A program made the translations under genes and the position numbers. Shown in pieces: positions 16,544 to 24,380 of a stretch of 64,000 nt of DNA. How positions within the stretch are numbered: position 1 is the first letter of the stretch; each line of letters opens with the position of its first letter. Source of the DNA: G942493375 sp942493375. GTDB lineage: Bacteria > Armatimonadota > UBA5829. Location of the stretch: assembly GCA_942493375.1 (NCBI GenBank), contig OW818698.1:186001-250000 (forward strand), written 5' to 3'. A model generated the notes under the pieces. That model was not told the origin of the DNA. It did not search any database and saw nothing but the letters and a program-made list of their open reading frames with translations.

Positions 16544-18097
16544 TTGTCCCAGATATCCCCTTTACAAACCGCTGAAATGGTGGTCGTTCTAGATTTTGGT
16601 GGACAGTACACACAGCTTATAGCCAGACGCGTACGCGAATGCAAAGTATACTGTGAGATATTGTCGTATGACACTCCGCTGTCGGAGATACTCGCAATAA
16701 CTCCCAAGGCTATAATTCTTAGCGGTGGACCCAGCAGCGTGTATTCAGATGGCGCTCCGGATGCTCCTGAGGGATTATTCGAGTGCGGGATACCGATCCT
16801 GGGCATCTGTTATGGGACACAGCTTATGGCACATAGACTCGGTGGTAAAGTCTCACCAGGCCAGAGTAAAGAGTATGGCAAGACCAGCCTTTCAATAACC
16901 AATAAATCTGATCTGCTGAAGGATCTGGGCAATGATCTGACCTGCTGGATGAGCCACGGTGATCTCGTAGAATCAGCTCCTGCAGGTTTCGTAGTAACAG
17001 CTCAGACACCTCACACTCCAGTCGCAGCTATGGAAAATGTGCCTGCAAAGCTGTACGGAGTCCAGTTCCATCCTGAAGTTGTGCATACTCCTTTTGGAAA
17101 TGAGCTTATCAAGAACTTCCTGTATGGAGTCTGCGAACTTCATGGACTCTGGACACCGGCATCATTTGTAGACAAGGCTATTGCCGAGATACGCGAAACC
17201 GTAGGAGATGCAAAAGTTGTCTGCGGAGTCAGCGGAGGAGTAGATTCCAGCGTAGTTGCTGCTCTGATACACAAAGCTATCGGAGACCAACTGACCTGCA
17301 TATTTGTAGACCACGGACTGCTCAGGCTGGATGAAGGTAGAAAGGTCAAAGAAATATTTGAGAACCACTTCGGTATCAAACTGATCTATGCCAACGCCGA
17401 AGAAAAGTTCCTTACTGAGCTTGCCGGAGTCCTTGATCCTGAAAGAAAGCGTAAGATTATCGGCGAGGAGTTTGTCAGAGTCTTTGAACAATATGCAACA
17501 AAGATAGAAGGCGCAACATTCCTGGCACAGGGCACTCTTTACCCGGATGTCATTGAGAGCGGCACCAAGAACGCTGCCGTTATAAAATCACACCACAACG
17601 TCGGTGGACTTCCTGAGCACATGAACCTGAAAGTCCTTGAACCCCTCAAGTGGCTGTTCAAGGATGAAGCCCGTGCAGTCGGTCTGGAAGTTGGCTTACC
17701 TGAAGATATGGTTTGGAGACATCCATTCCCCGGCCCCGGATTAGGGATCAGAGTCGTTGGAGAAGTAACCAAAGAGAGACTTGATATCCTGCGTTTCGCC
17801 GACGCTATTGCCGTTGATGAAATCAAGAAAGCCGGTTGGTATCGAAAGCTCTGGATGGGATTCGCATTCCTGATTCCAGTAAGAAGCGTTGGTGTTATGG
17901 GTGACCAGAGGACTTACGACTATACAATAGGAATACGCGCTGTAACCAGTGATGACGCAATGACCGCAGACTGGGCCAAGCTGCCTTATGAACTCCTGGA
18001 AGTAATGAGCAGCAGGATTATCAATGAAGTTGAAGGTGTAAACCGGGTCGTATACGATATCAGTTCCAAGCCTCCGGCGACGATGGAATGGGAATAG
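16544..18097 (+). CDS. guaA: GMP synthase (glutamine-hydrolysing)
   Basis: Converts XMP to GMP using glutamine and ATP. The class I amidotransferase domain has catalytic Cys 89 in GICYGTQ and the FHPEV His/Glu motif. The ATP-pyrophosphatase P-loop is GVSGGVDSS, and the dimerisation domain ends NRVVYDISSKPPATMEWE. About 517 residues, normal. TTG 16544 is chosen because GGAGG at 16534-16538 is six bases upstream; the longer frame from TTG 16532 would place the ribosome-binding site inside the gene. It overlaps hpt by ten bases. Confidence 0.97.
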   Translation: MSQISPLQTAEMVVVLDFGGQYTQLIARRVRECKVYCEILSYDTPLSEILAITPKAIILSGGPSSVYSDGAPDAPEGLFECGIPILGICYGTQLMAHRLGGKVSPGQSKEYGKTSLSITNKSDLLKDLGNDLTCWMSHGDLVESAPAGFVVTAQTPHTPVAAMENVPAKLYGVQFHPEVVHTPFGNELIKNFLYGVCELHGLWTPASFVDKAIAEIRETVGDAKVVCGVSGGVDSSVVAALIHKAIGDQLTCIFVDHGLLRLDEGRKVKEIFENHFGIKLIYANAEEKFLTELAGVLDPERKRKIIGEEFVRVFEQYATKIEGATFLAQGTLYPDVIESGTKNAAVIKSHHNVGGLPEHMNLKVLEPLKWLFKDEARAVGLEVGLPEDMVWRHPFPGPGLGIRVVGEVTKERLDILRFADAIAVDEIKKAGWYRKLWMGFAFLIPVRSVGVMGDQRTYDYTIGIRAVTSDDAMTADWAKLPYELLEVMSSRIINEVEGVNRVVYDISSKPPATMEWE

Positions 18098-18636
18098 AAT
18101 TACATCCTGATGGACTTGTATGCCTGCTCTCAGAAGCAGACATACAAGCTCGCATCAAAGAGATGGCTGTTGAAATATCCCACGACTACAATGGTGATTC
18201 ACTACTGGCAATTGGCATATTAAATGGCGCCGTGTTGTTCCTTGCTGATCTTGTCAGGCAGATAGATATTCCACTTGAATATGACTTCGTCGGATTCCGC
18301 AGCTACAACGGTTCCGTTTCAAATGGCCCTCTGGAAGTTACCAAGCGTCTAAAAGCTGATGTAAACGGCAAACGCGTATTGATCGTAGAGGACATCATCG
18401 ATACCGGCAGAACCCTCTGCGAAAGTTGCCTTGTAGATGCACTCATCGAAAAAGGCGCAGTGGATGTCAGGCTGTGCTCCCTACTGGACAAACCAACCCG
18501 CCGCACCCACCACGTCGATATACACTATACTGGCTTCGTGATAGAGGACAAGTTCGTAGTAGGATATGGCCTGGACTATGATGGCCTATACCGCAACCTG
18601 CCATACATAAGCTGCTACGAAATCCAACCCGAGTGA
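18088..18636 (+). CDS. hpt: Hypoxanthine phosphoribosyltransferase
   Basis: Purine-salvage enzyme joining hypoxanthine or guanine to PRPP to make IMP or GMP. The PRPP-binding motif VLIVEDIIDTGRTL is intact, as are the N-terminal LNGAVLFLADL loop and the C-terminal base-binding region (FVVGYGLDYDGLYRNLPYI). 182 residues, typical. The ATG lies inside the last codons of guaA (10-bp overlap, different frame), so translation is probably coupled. That pairs de novo and salvage GMP synthesis in one transcript. Confidence 0.95.
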   Translation: MGIELHPDGLVCLLSEADIQARIKEMAVEISHDYNGDSLLAIGILNGAVLFLADLVRQIDIPLEYDFVGFRSYNGSVSNGPLEVTKRLKADVNGKRVLIVEDIIDTGRTLCESCLVDALIEKGAVDVRLCSLLDKPTRRTHHVDIHYTGFVIEDKFVVGYGLDYDGLYRNLPYISCYEIQPE

Positions 18637-18642
18637 TTTATG

Positions 18643-18820
18643 GTAACAGCTCAGTAATATGGGAACATTGTCATCCTGAGCCCCCAAGTTGGGGGTGCCA
18701 ACTTATATAGAAACCTGTATGAGTCTTGGGAGGCCAAATTGTGGTGCGGGCTTCTAGCCTGCCCTCCCCGGGTTTAGGAGGAACGAATGATGACAAATTC
18801 CAGCAACTCTGAACAGTTAG
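18643..18820. mobile_element. MITE-like element with replaced or interrupted core and target repeat
   Basis: The outer arms match the type A MITEs (GTAACAGCTCAGTAATATGG on the left; GACAAATTCC then GAACAGTTAG on the right). Between TCATCCTGAG and GAGGAACGA lies about 97 bp of different sequence (18681-18777), including TGCGGGCTTCTAGCCTGCC, which resembles the repeat at 6.51 kb. The flanks are GATTTATG (18635-18642) and GATTTATA (18821-18828). It fills the gap between hpt and the SDR gene; the right flank ends next to the SDR Shine-Dalgarno sequence. Confidence 0.75.
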
Positions 18821-18842
18821 GATTTATAATGGAGGACACCTC

Positions 18843-19664
18843 ATGGATATCCAAGGAACAACCGCAATTGTAACCGGTTCCGGGTCTGGAATCGGACGTG
18901 CATTGGCACTCGAGTTTGCAAAGCAGGGAGCGAATGTTGTCTGCTGCGCAAGACGTGAAGACCGGGTGATGGAGACCGTTGACCTGATAAAACAAGCAGG
19001 CGGGAGCGCGATCGGAGTCAAAACCGATGTCACCAATGAAGAAGATGTAAAACATCTGATTCAAACGGCTCTGGACACCTACGGCCAGATTGATATCCTC
19101 TTCAACAACGCAGGCAGTTTCAATGTTCTCGGAGCGATATGGGAAGTTGATCCAAAGGAATGGTGGCACGATGTCACAGTCAATATGCTTGGACCAATGC
19201 TCTGTATGCACGAAGTCCTGCCCCACATGATGGCACGGGACAAAGGTATTATCATCAATATGAATGGCGGAGGCTCCACTTCTCCTCTGAACGGCGGCTC
19301 CGGATATGGGTGTTCAAAAGCAGGCCTTTTAAGAATGACCGATACCCTCGCGGTTGAACTTGAAAGAGAGGGCTCTAACGTGCTGGTCTTCGCAATGGGA
19401 CCAGGATTCGTCAAAACAGAGATGACCATGCTGCAGATCGACAACCCAATGGGCAGAAAGTGGATACCAGGCAGTAAAGATGCCATGGACGCCGGTCAGA
19501 CATACCCACCCGAAGCCTGCGCAGAAGCCACTATGCAGCTGATCAAAATCGCCTGCCCCGAGCTGAACGGAAGAATATTCGGAGTAGGCACCGACTTCGA
19601 AGACATAGTAAAAAGAGCCAAAGAGATAAAAGAACAGGATCTTTACGTTATGCGCGGAAGATAG
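18843..19664 (+). CDS. Short-chain dehydrogenase/reductase (SDR)
   Basis: NAD(P)-dependent oxidoreductase with a Rossmann fold. The cofactor motif TGSGSGIG is at residues 11-18, NNAG in the middle, and the catalytic YxxxK is Tyr155/Lys159 (YGCSKAG). The expected catalytic Ser position falls in the Gly/Ser-rich NGGGSTSPLNGGSG segment. 273 residues, classical SDR size. GGAGG precedes ATG 18843 by nine bases. Substrate unknown. The following 19689-19710 hairpin (stem ATGTTGGC/GCCAACAT) may help terminate it. Confidence 0.9.
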   Translation: MDIQGTTAIVTGSGSGIGRALALEFAKQGANVVCCARREDRVMETVDLIKQAGGSAIGVKTDVTNEEDVKHLIQTALDTYGQIDILFNNAGSFNVLGAIWEVDPKEWWHDVTVNMLGPMLCMHEVLPHMMARDKGIIINMNGGGSTSPLNGGSGYGCSKAGLLRMTDTLAVELEREGSNVLVFAMGPGFVKTEMTMLQIDNPMGRKWIPGSKDAMDAGQTYPPEACAEATMQLIKIACPELNGRIFGVGTDFEDIVKRAKEIKEQDLYVMRGR

Positions 19665-19688
19665 AAACTATAAAGGGAATCGACCCCC

Positions 19689-19710
19689 ATGTTGGCAAAA
19701 AGGCCAACAT
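19689..19710 (+). terminator. Possible terminator hairpin after SDR gene
   Basis: ATGTTGGC, six-base loop AAAAAG, GCCAACAT: an 8-bp perfect stem 25 bp after the SDR stop. No T run follows directly, so factor-independent termination is uncertain. Confidence 0.4.
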
Positions 19711-19753
19711 TGAGGATTGATCCCCTTCCCTTTTCATAATTCCTAATTCTCTG

Positions 19754-19839
19754 CTCGGATGCGATTTGCAATCACATCCGGAACAGAATGCCTGTTCCAA
19801 ATGATTCTCTTTCAGGTGTAATTACAAATCACACCCGAG
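19754..19839. repeat. Three consecutive hairpins of a repeated module
   Basis: Hairpin 1: GGATG..GATT/AATC..CATCC. Hairpin 2: GAACAG/CTGTTC. Hairpin 3: GGTGT..AATT/AATC..ACACC. The whole also folds as one imperfect palindrome from CTCGG to CCGAG. A related hairpin occurs at 6541-6566 with changed but still paired bases. The rest of the 19665-19935 gap is AT-rich, with two direct copies of CCCCTTCCCTTTTCATAATTC-like sequence and no gene. Confidence 0.6.
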
Positions 19840-19935
19840 CTGAGATAAAAAGCACTAGTAGTAGGATCAAATCCCCTTCCCTTCCCTTTTCATAATTCAT
19901 CATTCATAATTCATAATTGAAAGTTGCTCCCCCTC

Positions 19936-19964
19936 TTGAACTCAACTCACATAAATGTTATACT
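19936..19964 (+). promoter_or_regulatory. Promoter of tRNA-Arg
   Basis: TTGAAC (19936-19941) and TATACT (19959-19964) are separated by exactly 17 bp and lie about 20 bp before the tRNA, a good sigma-70-type match. Confidence 0.65.
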
Positions 19965-19982
19965 TTAACAGTAAACCTGACG

Positions 19983-20059
19983 GCGCTTGTAGCTCAGTGG
20001 ATTAGAGCATCTGACTTCGGATCAGAGGGTCGGGGGTTCGAGTCCCTCCAGGCGCGCCA
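19983..20059 (+). tRNA. tRNA-Arg (anticodon TCG)
   Basis: A full cloverleaf can be drawn. Acceptor GCGCTTG pairs with CAGGCGC through G-U pairs, followed by discriminator G and an encoded CCA (20057-20059). The D arm is GCTCAGTGGATTAGAGC. The anticodon stem TCTGA/TCAGA encloses loop CTTCGGA, with anticodon TCG at its centre. The T arm is GGGGGTTCGAGTCCCTC. Anticodon UCG decodes CGA and, by wobble, other CGN arginine codons. It lies 46 bp before the PHP gene and may share its transcript. Confidence 0.95.
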
Positions 20060-20105
20060 TTTCTACCAATCCCTGCATTATCGCAGCCCTTTTCGGAGTC
20101 CCCAC

Positions 20106-20900
20106 ATGCTCACCTCTTATCACGTTCACAGCAATCTCTCAGATGGCATCGCAGATATGGAACAGATGGTCCTCGCTGCTATCGGCGCAGGACTTAAGGA
20201 AGTCGGCATATCCGATCACTACCTGATGTTCCCAAACGGACAGACACTGGACTGGAGTATGCCGCTGGACTTTCTCCCACAATATGTTGAGAGGGTTCTG
20301 GCGCTGAAAGAAAAATATAAAGAGCATATTATTGTCAGACTCGGACTTGAAGCAGACTATCTACCTGAGACTGTCTATGAATTGAAGGCAAAGCTTGCGG
20401 AGTTTCCATTCGATTATGTGCTGGGATCGGTGCATGTTGTGGATGGTTTCCCAATCGATGATACTCCGGACTACTGGGAAGCAATTGACCAGGATAAACG
20501 CAACCAGATTTCCTCAACCTATTGGGACAGAATCAAAGAACTAGCAGACAGCAGAGTCTTTGATATAGCTGGTCATCTTGATTTGCACAAAAAGTTTGCC
20601 TATCTGCCAACCATCGACCTGACCAACAAGATTGATGCTGCATTGGACTCTATAGCCGCTGCCGGTATGTGTCTTGAACTGAACACATCAGGCTGGCATA
20701 AACCTGTTAAAGAACAATACCCCAGCGGAAATATACTCCGTAGCTGCCTGAAGCGTGGTATCCAGGTGATAGTCACCGCAGATGCCCATGAACCCGAACA
20801 CATCCGCAGAGATTTCGAAAAAGCCACTGCTCTATTATCCGAACTTGGAATCACGGGAGAGATCTTCTACCAGGCAAGAGTCGCCCATATCATCGACTAA
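20106..20900 (+). CDS. PHP-domain phosphatase, histidinol-phosphatase type
   Basis: Metal-dependent phosphatase of the PHP superfamily. The N-terminal metal motif HVHSNLSDG is at residues 6-14; further ligands appear as GLEADYLPE, SVHVVDGFP, AGHLDLHKKF and the C-terminal TADAHEPEHI. Closest in layout to HisK-type histidinol phosphatase (histidine biosynthesis), although no other his gene is nearby and other phosphoesters are possible. 264 residues, normal. The frame extends upstream through the tRNA, but ATG 20106 with CGGAG seven bases before it gives the family N-terminus MLTSYHVHS. Confidence 0.88.
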   Translation: MLTSYHVHSNLSDGIADMEQMVLAAIGAGLKEVGISDHYLMFPNGQTLDWSMPLDFLPQYVERVLALKEKYKEHIIVRLGLEADYLPETVYELKAKLAEFPFDYVLGSVHVVDGFPIDDTPDYWEAIDQDKRNQISSTYWDRIKELADSRVFDIAGHLDLHKKFAYLPTIDLTNKIDAALDSIAAAGMCLELNTSGWHKPVKEQYPSGNILRSCLKRGIQVIVTADAHEPEHIRRDFEKATALLSELGITGEIFYQARVAHIID

Positions 20901-20924
20901 CCCACATTATTCACCACACATACA

Positions 20925-20961
20925 AAATGAGACCGGAGATTATTCCCCGGTCTCATTTTTT
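20925..20961 (+). terminator. Rho-independent terminator between PHP and porin genes
   Basis: GAGACCGG, eight-base loop and CCGGTCTC, with AAAAT before and ATTTTTT after, form a strong hairpin with a T run on the plus strand. Lying between two convergent genes, it probably ends both transcripts. Confidence 0.9.
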
Positions 20962-20980
20962 GGCCAATTTTAATTAAATA

Positions 20981-22102
20981 CTAGATTGATGTGAACAGCT
21001 CTATGAAGAACAGGTCATTCTTGACAGAAGGTAACCCTGCTCCAGGAACTTCCTGGTTCTTCAGATAGTTGGCCTCAACCCAGACTCCCTTGGAGACTGG
21101 ATAGACATAGCCAAATATGGTCTGTCTGGTATCCCAGGTTTCTTGAGTTGCTGTAGGAGCAAGATTATTGGTCAGCAAATTGTATGCCATATAGAATCTG
21201 GGCTTATCTTTTGGCTCATAGCCAAGGATAACACCACAACCATCAACACGAACTACGGAATACTGTCCTCTGTATGCCTCGACCTGTGCGAACAGGTTGC
21301 CGTTCTGATATGTGGCATCCAGACCATATTTATTCATTGTAGTATCTGTGGAATAACCTGTAGTCGGAGGGGCATAATTAGCTGCAATCTTGTCAGCTTC
21401 AGCATTAATCATCTTGCTTGTGCTGCCGGACAGATGCCATCTGAAGTTGTCATAAACCCAACCAACTCTACCGGAAATTGCTAGCTTGCCACTCAGGTTA
21501 GCATTATCATCTCTCTCTGCAAGATGCTTGACTGTTTTTCCTGCAACAATGTAAGATCCAAGGCCCCTATTGCCTACGTGAGGAGCATCATATAAACTAA
21601 TGCCACCTTCAAACTTTTCATCACGGACACAGTACTGAACACCTGTAATTCTATCCTGAGTAAAAGTCTCTGCAAGGGAGCCATATTGAGTAGTCTTGCG
21701 GTTAGCATATGCAGGGATAACACCAAAGTTTAGTCCCCTGCCCTTACCAACTCTTAAAAATCCGTCCTTTGTAGGAAACTCAACATAAGCACTCTCTAGA
21801 TAGTTTCTGGACTGCTCTGCAATAGTTGCGCTCTTGAGATCACCATTTGAATCAAAGGTCAAAGCGGCTTTATCAGTCACCCAGGGATGGATATAGTATT
21901 CGACATACAGCTTAGCATTTTCAGGTAGATTAGCCTTTGCAATGAGGGATACTCTATCAACTCCAAAAGCTGCAGAGGTATCCGGATTTGCATAAAACCG
22001 GTTCTGGATATACCCATGCATTTCAAGACCCTGAACGGACTGGGCTACAGCTGCTCCGCAAGCAAGCACCAGCAGAAGACAAATAACAACAAACCTCTTC
22101 AA
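20981..22102 (-). CDS. Porin-like outer-membrane beta-barrel protein
   Basis: 373 residues with a clear signal peptide (MKRFVVICLLLVLACGAAVA, cleavage before QS). The mature protein alternates polar and hydrophobic residues with many aromatic strand ends (FYANPDTSAAFGVDRVSLIA, then LYVEYYIHPWV) and ends in FIELFTSI, consistent with a beta barrel of phosphate-selective-porin or similar type. The start is TTG 22102: GGAGGAG lies four bases before it and the signal peptide begins there; upstream codons look non-coding. The pore substrate is unknown. It is monocistronic and convergent with the PHP gene. Confidence 0.78.
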   Translation of the reverse strand: MKRFVVICLLLVLACGAAVAQSVQGLEMHGYIQNRFYANPDTSAAFGVDRVSLIAKANLPENAKLYVEYYIHPWVTDKAALTFDSNGDLKSATIAEQSRNYLESAYVEFPTKDGFLRVGKGRGLNFGVIPAYANRKTTQYGSLAETFTQDRITGVQYCVRDEKFEGGISLYDAPHVGNRGLGSYIVAGKTVKHLAERDDNANLSGKLAISGRVGWVYDNFRWHLSGSTSKMINAEADKIAANYAPPTTGYSTDTTMNKYGLDATYQNGNLFAQVEAYRGQYSVVRVDGCGVILGYEPKDKPRFYMAYNLLTNNLAPTATQETWDTRQTIFGYVYPVSKGVWVEANYLKNQEVPGAGLPSVKNDLFFIELFTSI

Positions 22103-22283
22103 GTTACTCCTCCACAATAACATAATCATGTGATATTCATAGTAACAGACCACACATAGATAGAGTGCCAAATATCATACAGTTCATTTAGATATTGACA
22201 TTCTAACTCATGAGCATATGTCAGTTAATGTTTTATACCACAAGCATCACATAGATGCACTGCTCTACAATATACAGTGCATT

Positions 22284-22715
22284 TTATAGCGCGTAGACTT
22301 CAGCGCCACTCAGTATTTTGATTCCCCGACTCTGGAGAATCCCTATAGCATCATCGGCATTTTCAATGCGGAAGATTACTATAGCATTCTTGCCGGACGT
22401 GCCGACAAAAGCATACATATACTCTATGTTTGCTCCAGCATCGGCAAGTATTGCAATAATACCAGCCAGACCACCCGGTACGTCTGGCACTTCAATTGCC
22501 AGAACATTGGTCACGGCTACTGTAAATCCCTCTTCATTCAAGGCAGCCTTCGCCTTTTCCGGGTCATCAACGATTAGACGCAGCAGACCGTAGTCCACCT
22601 TATCTGCAACAGACAAAGCACGGATGTTGATTGCATTATCAGCAAGCACCCGGGTAACATCGGCCAATCGGCCTGATTGGTTCTCTATAAATACAGACAG
22701 CTGGCTTACTTTCAT
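22284..22715 (-). CDS. Tandem ACT-domain protein
   Basis: 143 residues forming two ACT domains: KVSQLSVFIENQSGRLADVTRVLADNAINIRALSVAD, then VLAIEVPDVPGGLAGIIAILADAGANIEYMYAF. ACT domains bind amino acids or related ligands as regulatory modules. The start codon overlaps the phenylacetate-CoA ligase stop (ATGA), so translation is coupled. This two-gene arrangement is widespread and usually accompanies indolepyruvate ferredoxin oxidoreductase genes, which are absent here. Likely a sensor of an aromatic amino acid or its derivative. Confidence 0.9.
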   Translation of the reverse strand: MKVSQLSVFIENQSGRLADVTRVLADNAINIRALSVADKVDYGLLRLIVDDPEKAKAALNEEGFTVAVTNVLAIEVPDVPGGLAGIIAILADAGANIEYMYAFVGTSGKNAIVIFRIENADDAIGILQSRGIKILSGAEVYAL

Positions 22716-24022
22716 TTATACAGATCCCTTCTATCGATAACTCGCTTCGCCTTGCCTTCACTCCGTGCAATAGTTTTGGGTTCAACAAGTTTCACTTTCA
22801 ATGAGATTCCCAATACACTATGAAGTTCTGCAGATATTCTGCGCTCCATTGATTCAAGAACCTTAACCTCATCAGAAGCAAATTCAGGAGAAACTTCCAC
22901 CCAGACTTCGAGGTTATCCATTATCGAATCTTCACGGTCAACAACAATAAGATAATGCGGTTCTGTGCCTTCGGTCTCTATCAGAACAGTCTCGATCTGG
23001 GATGGGAAGACATTAACCCCACGGATGATCAACATGTCGTCGGTTCGACCCATAACTCTGTTCATTCTGGTAAAGGTCCGCCCACAAGCACATTGTTGAT
23101 TGTTGAGTATACTGATATCCCTTGTCCGGTATCTCAGTAGTGGAAGGGCTTGTTTTGTAAGAGAAGTAAAGACTATCTCCCCTTTCTCACCATCAGCCAC
23201 ATTCTCACCGGTATCCGGATTTATAGTCTCTATTATAAAGTGGTCTTCGTTTACATGCAGGCCGGACTTCTCCATGCATTCATAAGAAACTCCAGGTCCC
23301 ATAACTTCGCTCAGTCCATAAATATCCAGAGCGTCAATACCCAGCTGAGTCTCAATCTGCTTGCGCATGCTCTCTGTCCACGGTTCTGCACCTAGAAACG
23401 CAACCCTTACAGGAAGACTTGCAGAATCTACACCCATCTCCCTGGCTGTTTCTGCAAGCATCAGGGCATAGCTGGGTGTGCAACATAGAGCTGTACAACC
23501 AAAGTCCTGCATTATCTGTATCTGACGTTTACTGTTGCCTCCGGAAATTGGGACAACAGATGCACCGATTCGTTCTGCACCATAGTGCGCTCCCAGACCA
23601 CCGGTAAAAAGTCCATAGCCATAGGCATTCTGCACAATATCTCCAGCCGTCACATTGCCGGCACCCAACGTCCGTGACATCAATTCAGCCCATGTCGCTA
23701 TATCATCCTTTGTATATCCTACTACAGTGGATTTACCAGTAGTTCCTGAACTGGCGTGTATTCTAACAACCTGGGACATTGGCACTGCAAACATACCGAA
23801 CGGATAGCTGTCTCTAAAGTCAGTCTTGGTCGTAAATGGTACCAAATGAAGATCATCGATCCCCTTGATATCCTCGGGCTTTAATCCCATCTCATCGAAC
23901 TTGACTTTATAGCCAGGCACATTGTCATAAGCGTGCTTCACAGTCTCAACCAGCCTCTTGTTTTGAAGCTCTCGAAGCTGCCCTCGATCTATACATTCAG
24001 CGTCACGATCCCAGTATTCCAT
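22712..24022 (-). CDS. paaK: Phenylacetate-CoA ligase family enzyme
   Basis: AMP-forming acyl-CoA ligase that activates aryl acids such as phenylacetate (ATP plus CoA). The N-terminus MEYWDRDAECIDRGQLRELQNKRL and the ATP-binding loop SSGTTGKST are characteristic; DIYGLSEVMGPGVSYEC, LLRYRTRDI and the PaaK C-terminal domain with the ACGRTFTRMNRVMGRTDDMLIIRGVNVFPSQIE region follow. 436 residues, typical. First gene of the pair with the ACT protein. With no paa ring-cleavage genes near, recycling of aryl acids from aromatic amino-acid metabolism fits better than catabolism. Confidence 0.92.
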   Translation of the reverse strand: MEYWDRDAECIDRGQLRELQNKRLVETVKHAYDNVPGYKVKFDEMGLKPEDIKGIDDLHLVPFTTKTDFRDSYPFGMFAVPMSQVVRIHASSGTTGKSTVVGYTKDDIATWAELMSRTLGAGNVTAGDIVQNAYGYGLFTGGLGAHYGAERIGASVVPISGGNSKRQIQIMQDFGCTALCCTPSYALMLAETAREMGVDSASLPVRVAFLGAEPWTESMRKQIETQLGIDALDIYGLSEVMGPGVSYECMEKSGLHVNEDHFIIETINPDTGENVADGEKGEIVFTSLTKQALPLLRYRTRDISILNNQQCACGRTFTRMNRVMGRTDDMLIIRGVNVFPSQIETVLIETEGTEPHYLIVVDREDSIMDNLEVWVEVSPEFASDEVKVLESMERRISAELHSVLGISLKVKLVEPKTIARSEGKAKRVIDRRDLYK

Positions 24023-24138
24023 TTAACACTCCTGTAATTTCACCGTTGCATACAACTAAGAGCATTCCTGCTACATGCAACAGACTGATACGAAATCTAT
24101 CACGTTTCAGCGTCCTTTGTCAACTGATTACCAGGATC

Positions 24139-24259
24139 GTAACAGCTCAGTAATATGGGAACATTGTCATCCTGAGGAACGAAGGATCTGCTTTTTCCGG
24201 ATGAAAAGCAGATCCTTCGTTCCTCAGGATGACAAATTCCCGCAACTCCGAACTGTTAC
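24139..24259. mobile_element. MITE-like element, core type A
   Basis: Begins GTAACAGCTCAG, ends CTGAACTGTTAC apart from one base, and has the complete type A hairpin core. Flanking octamers CCAGGATC (24131-24138) and CCAGAGTC (24260-24267) agree at six of eight positions, perhaps a decayed target repeat. It lies upstream of the ligase gene. The remaining gap to 24381 has a fragment resembling family D (GAAGCTTCGCTTTTG) and no gene. Confidence 0.78.
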
Positions 24260-24380
24260 CCAGAGTCTCTTGCATCAATTGTTCTGGTCCACGAAGCTTC
24301 GCTTTTGCCCGACAAGTCCACTAACGTGATATTTTTCGCTATTCAACCATCTGAATCCTTCATTATAATGCAGGCTTAGG

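Noticed and set aside
19917..20105. Longer N-terminus for the PHP protein
   Set aside because: This stretch contains the tRNA-Arg gene and its promoter; the family N-terminus begins at ATG 20106.
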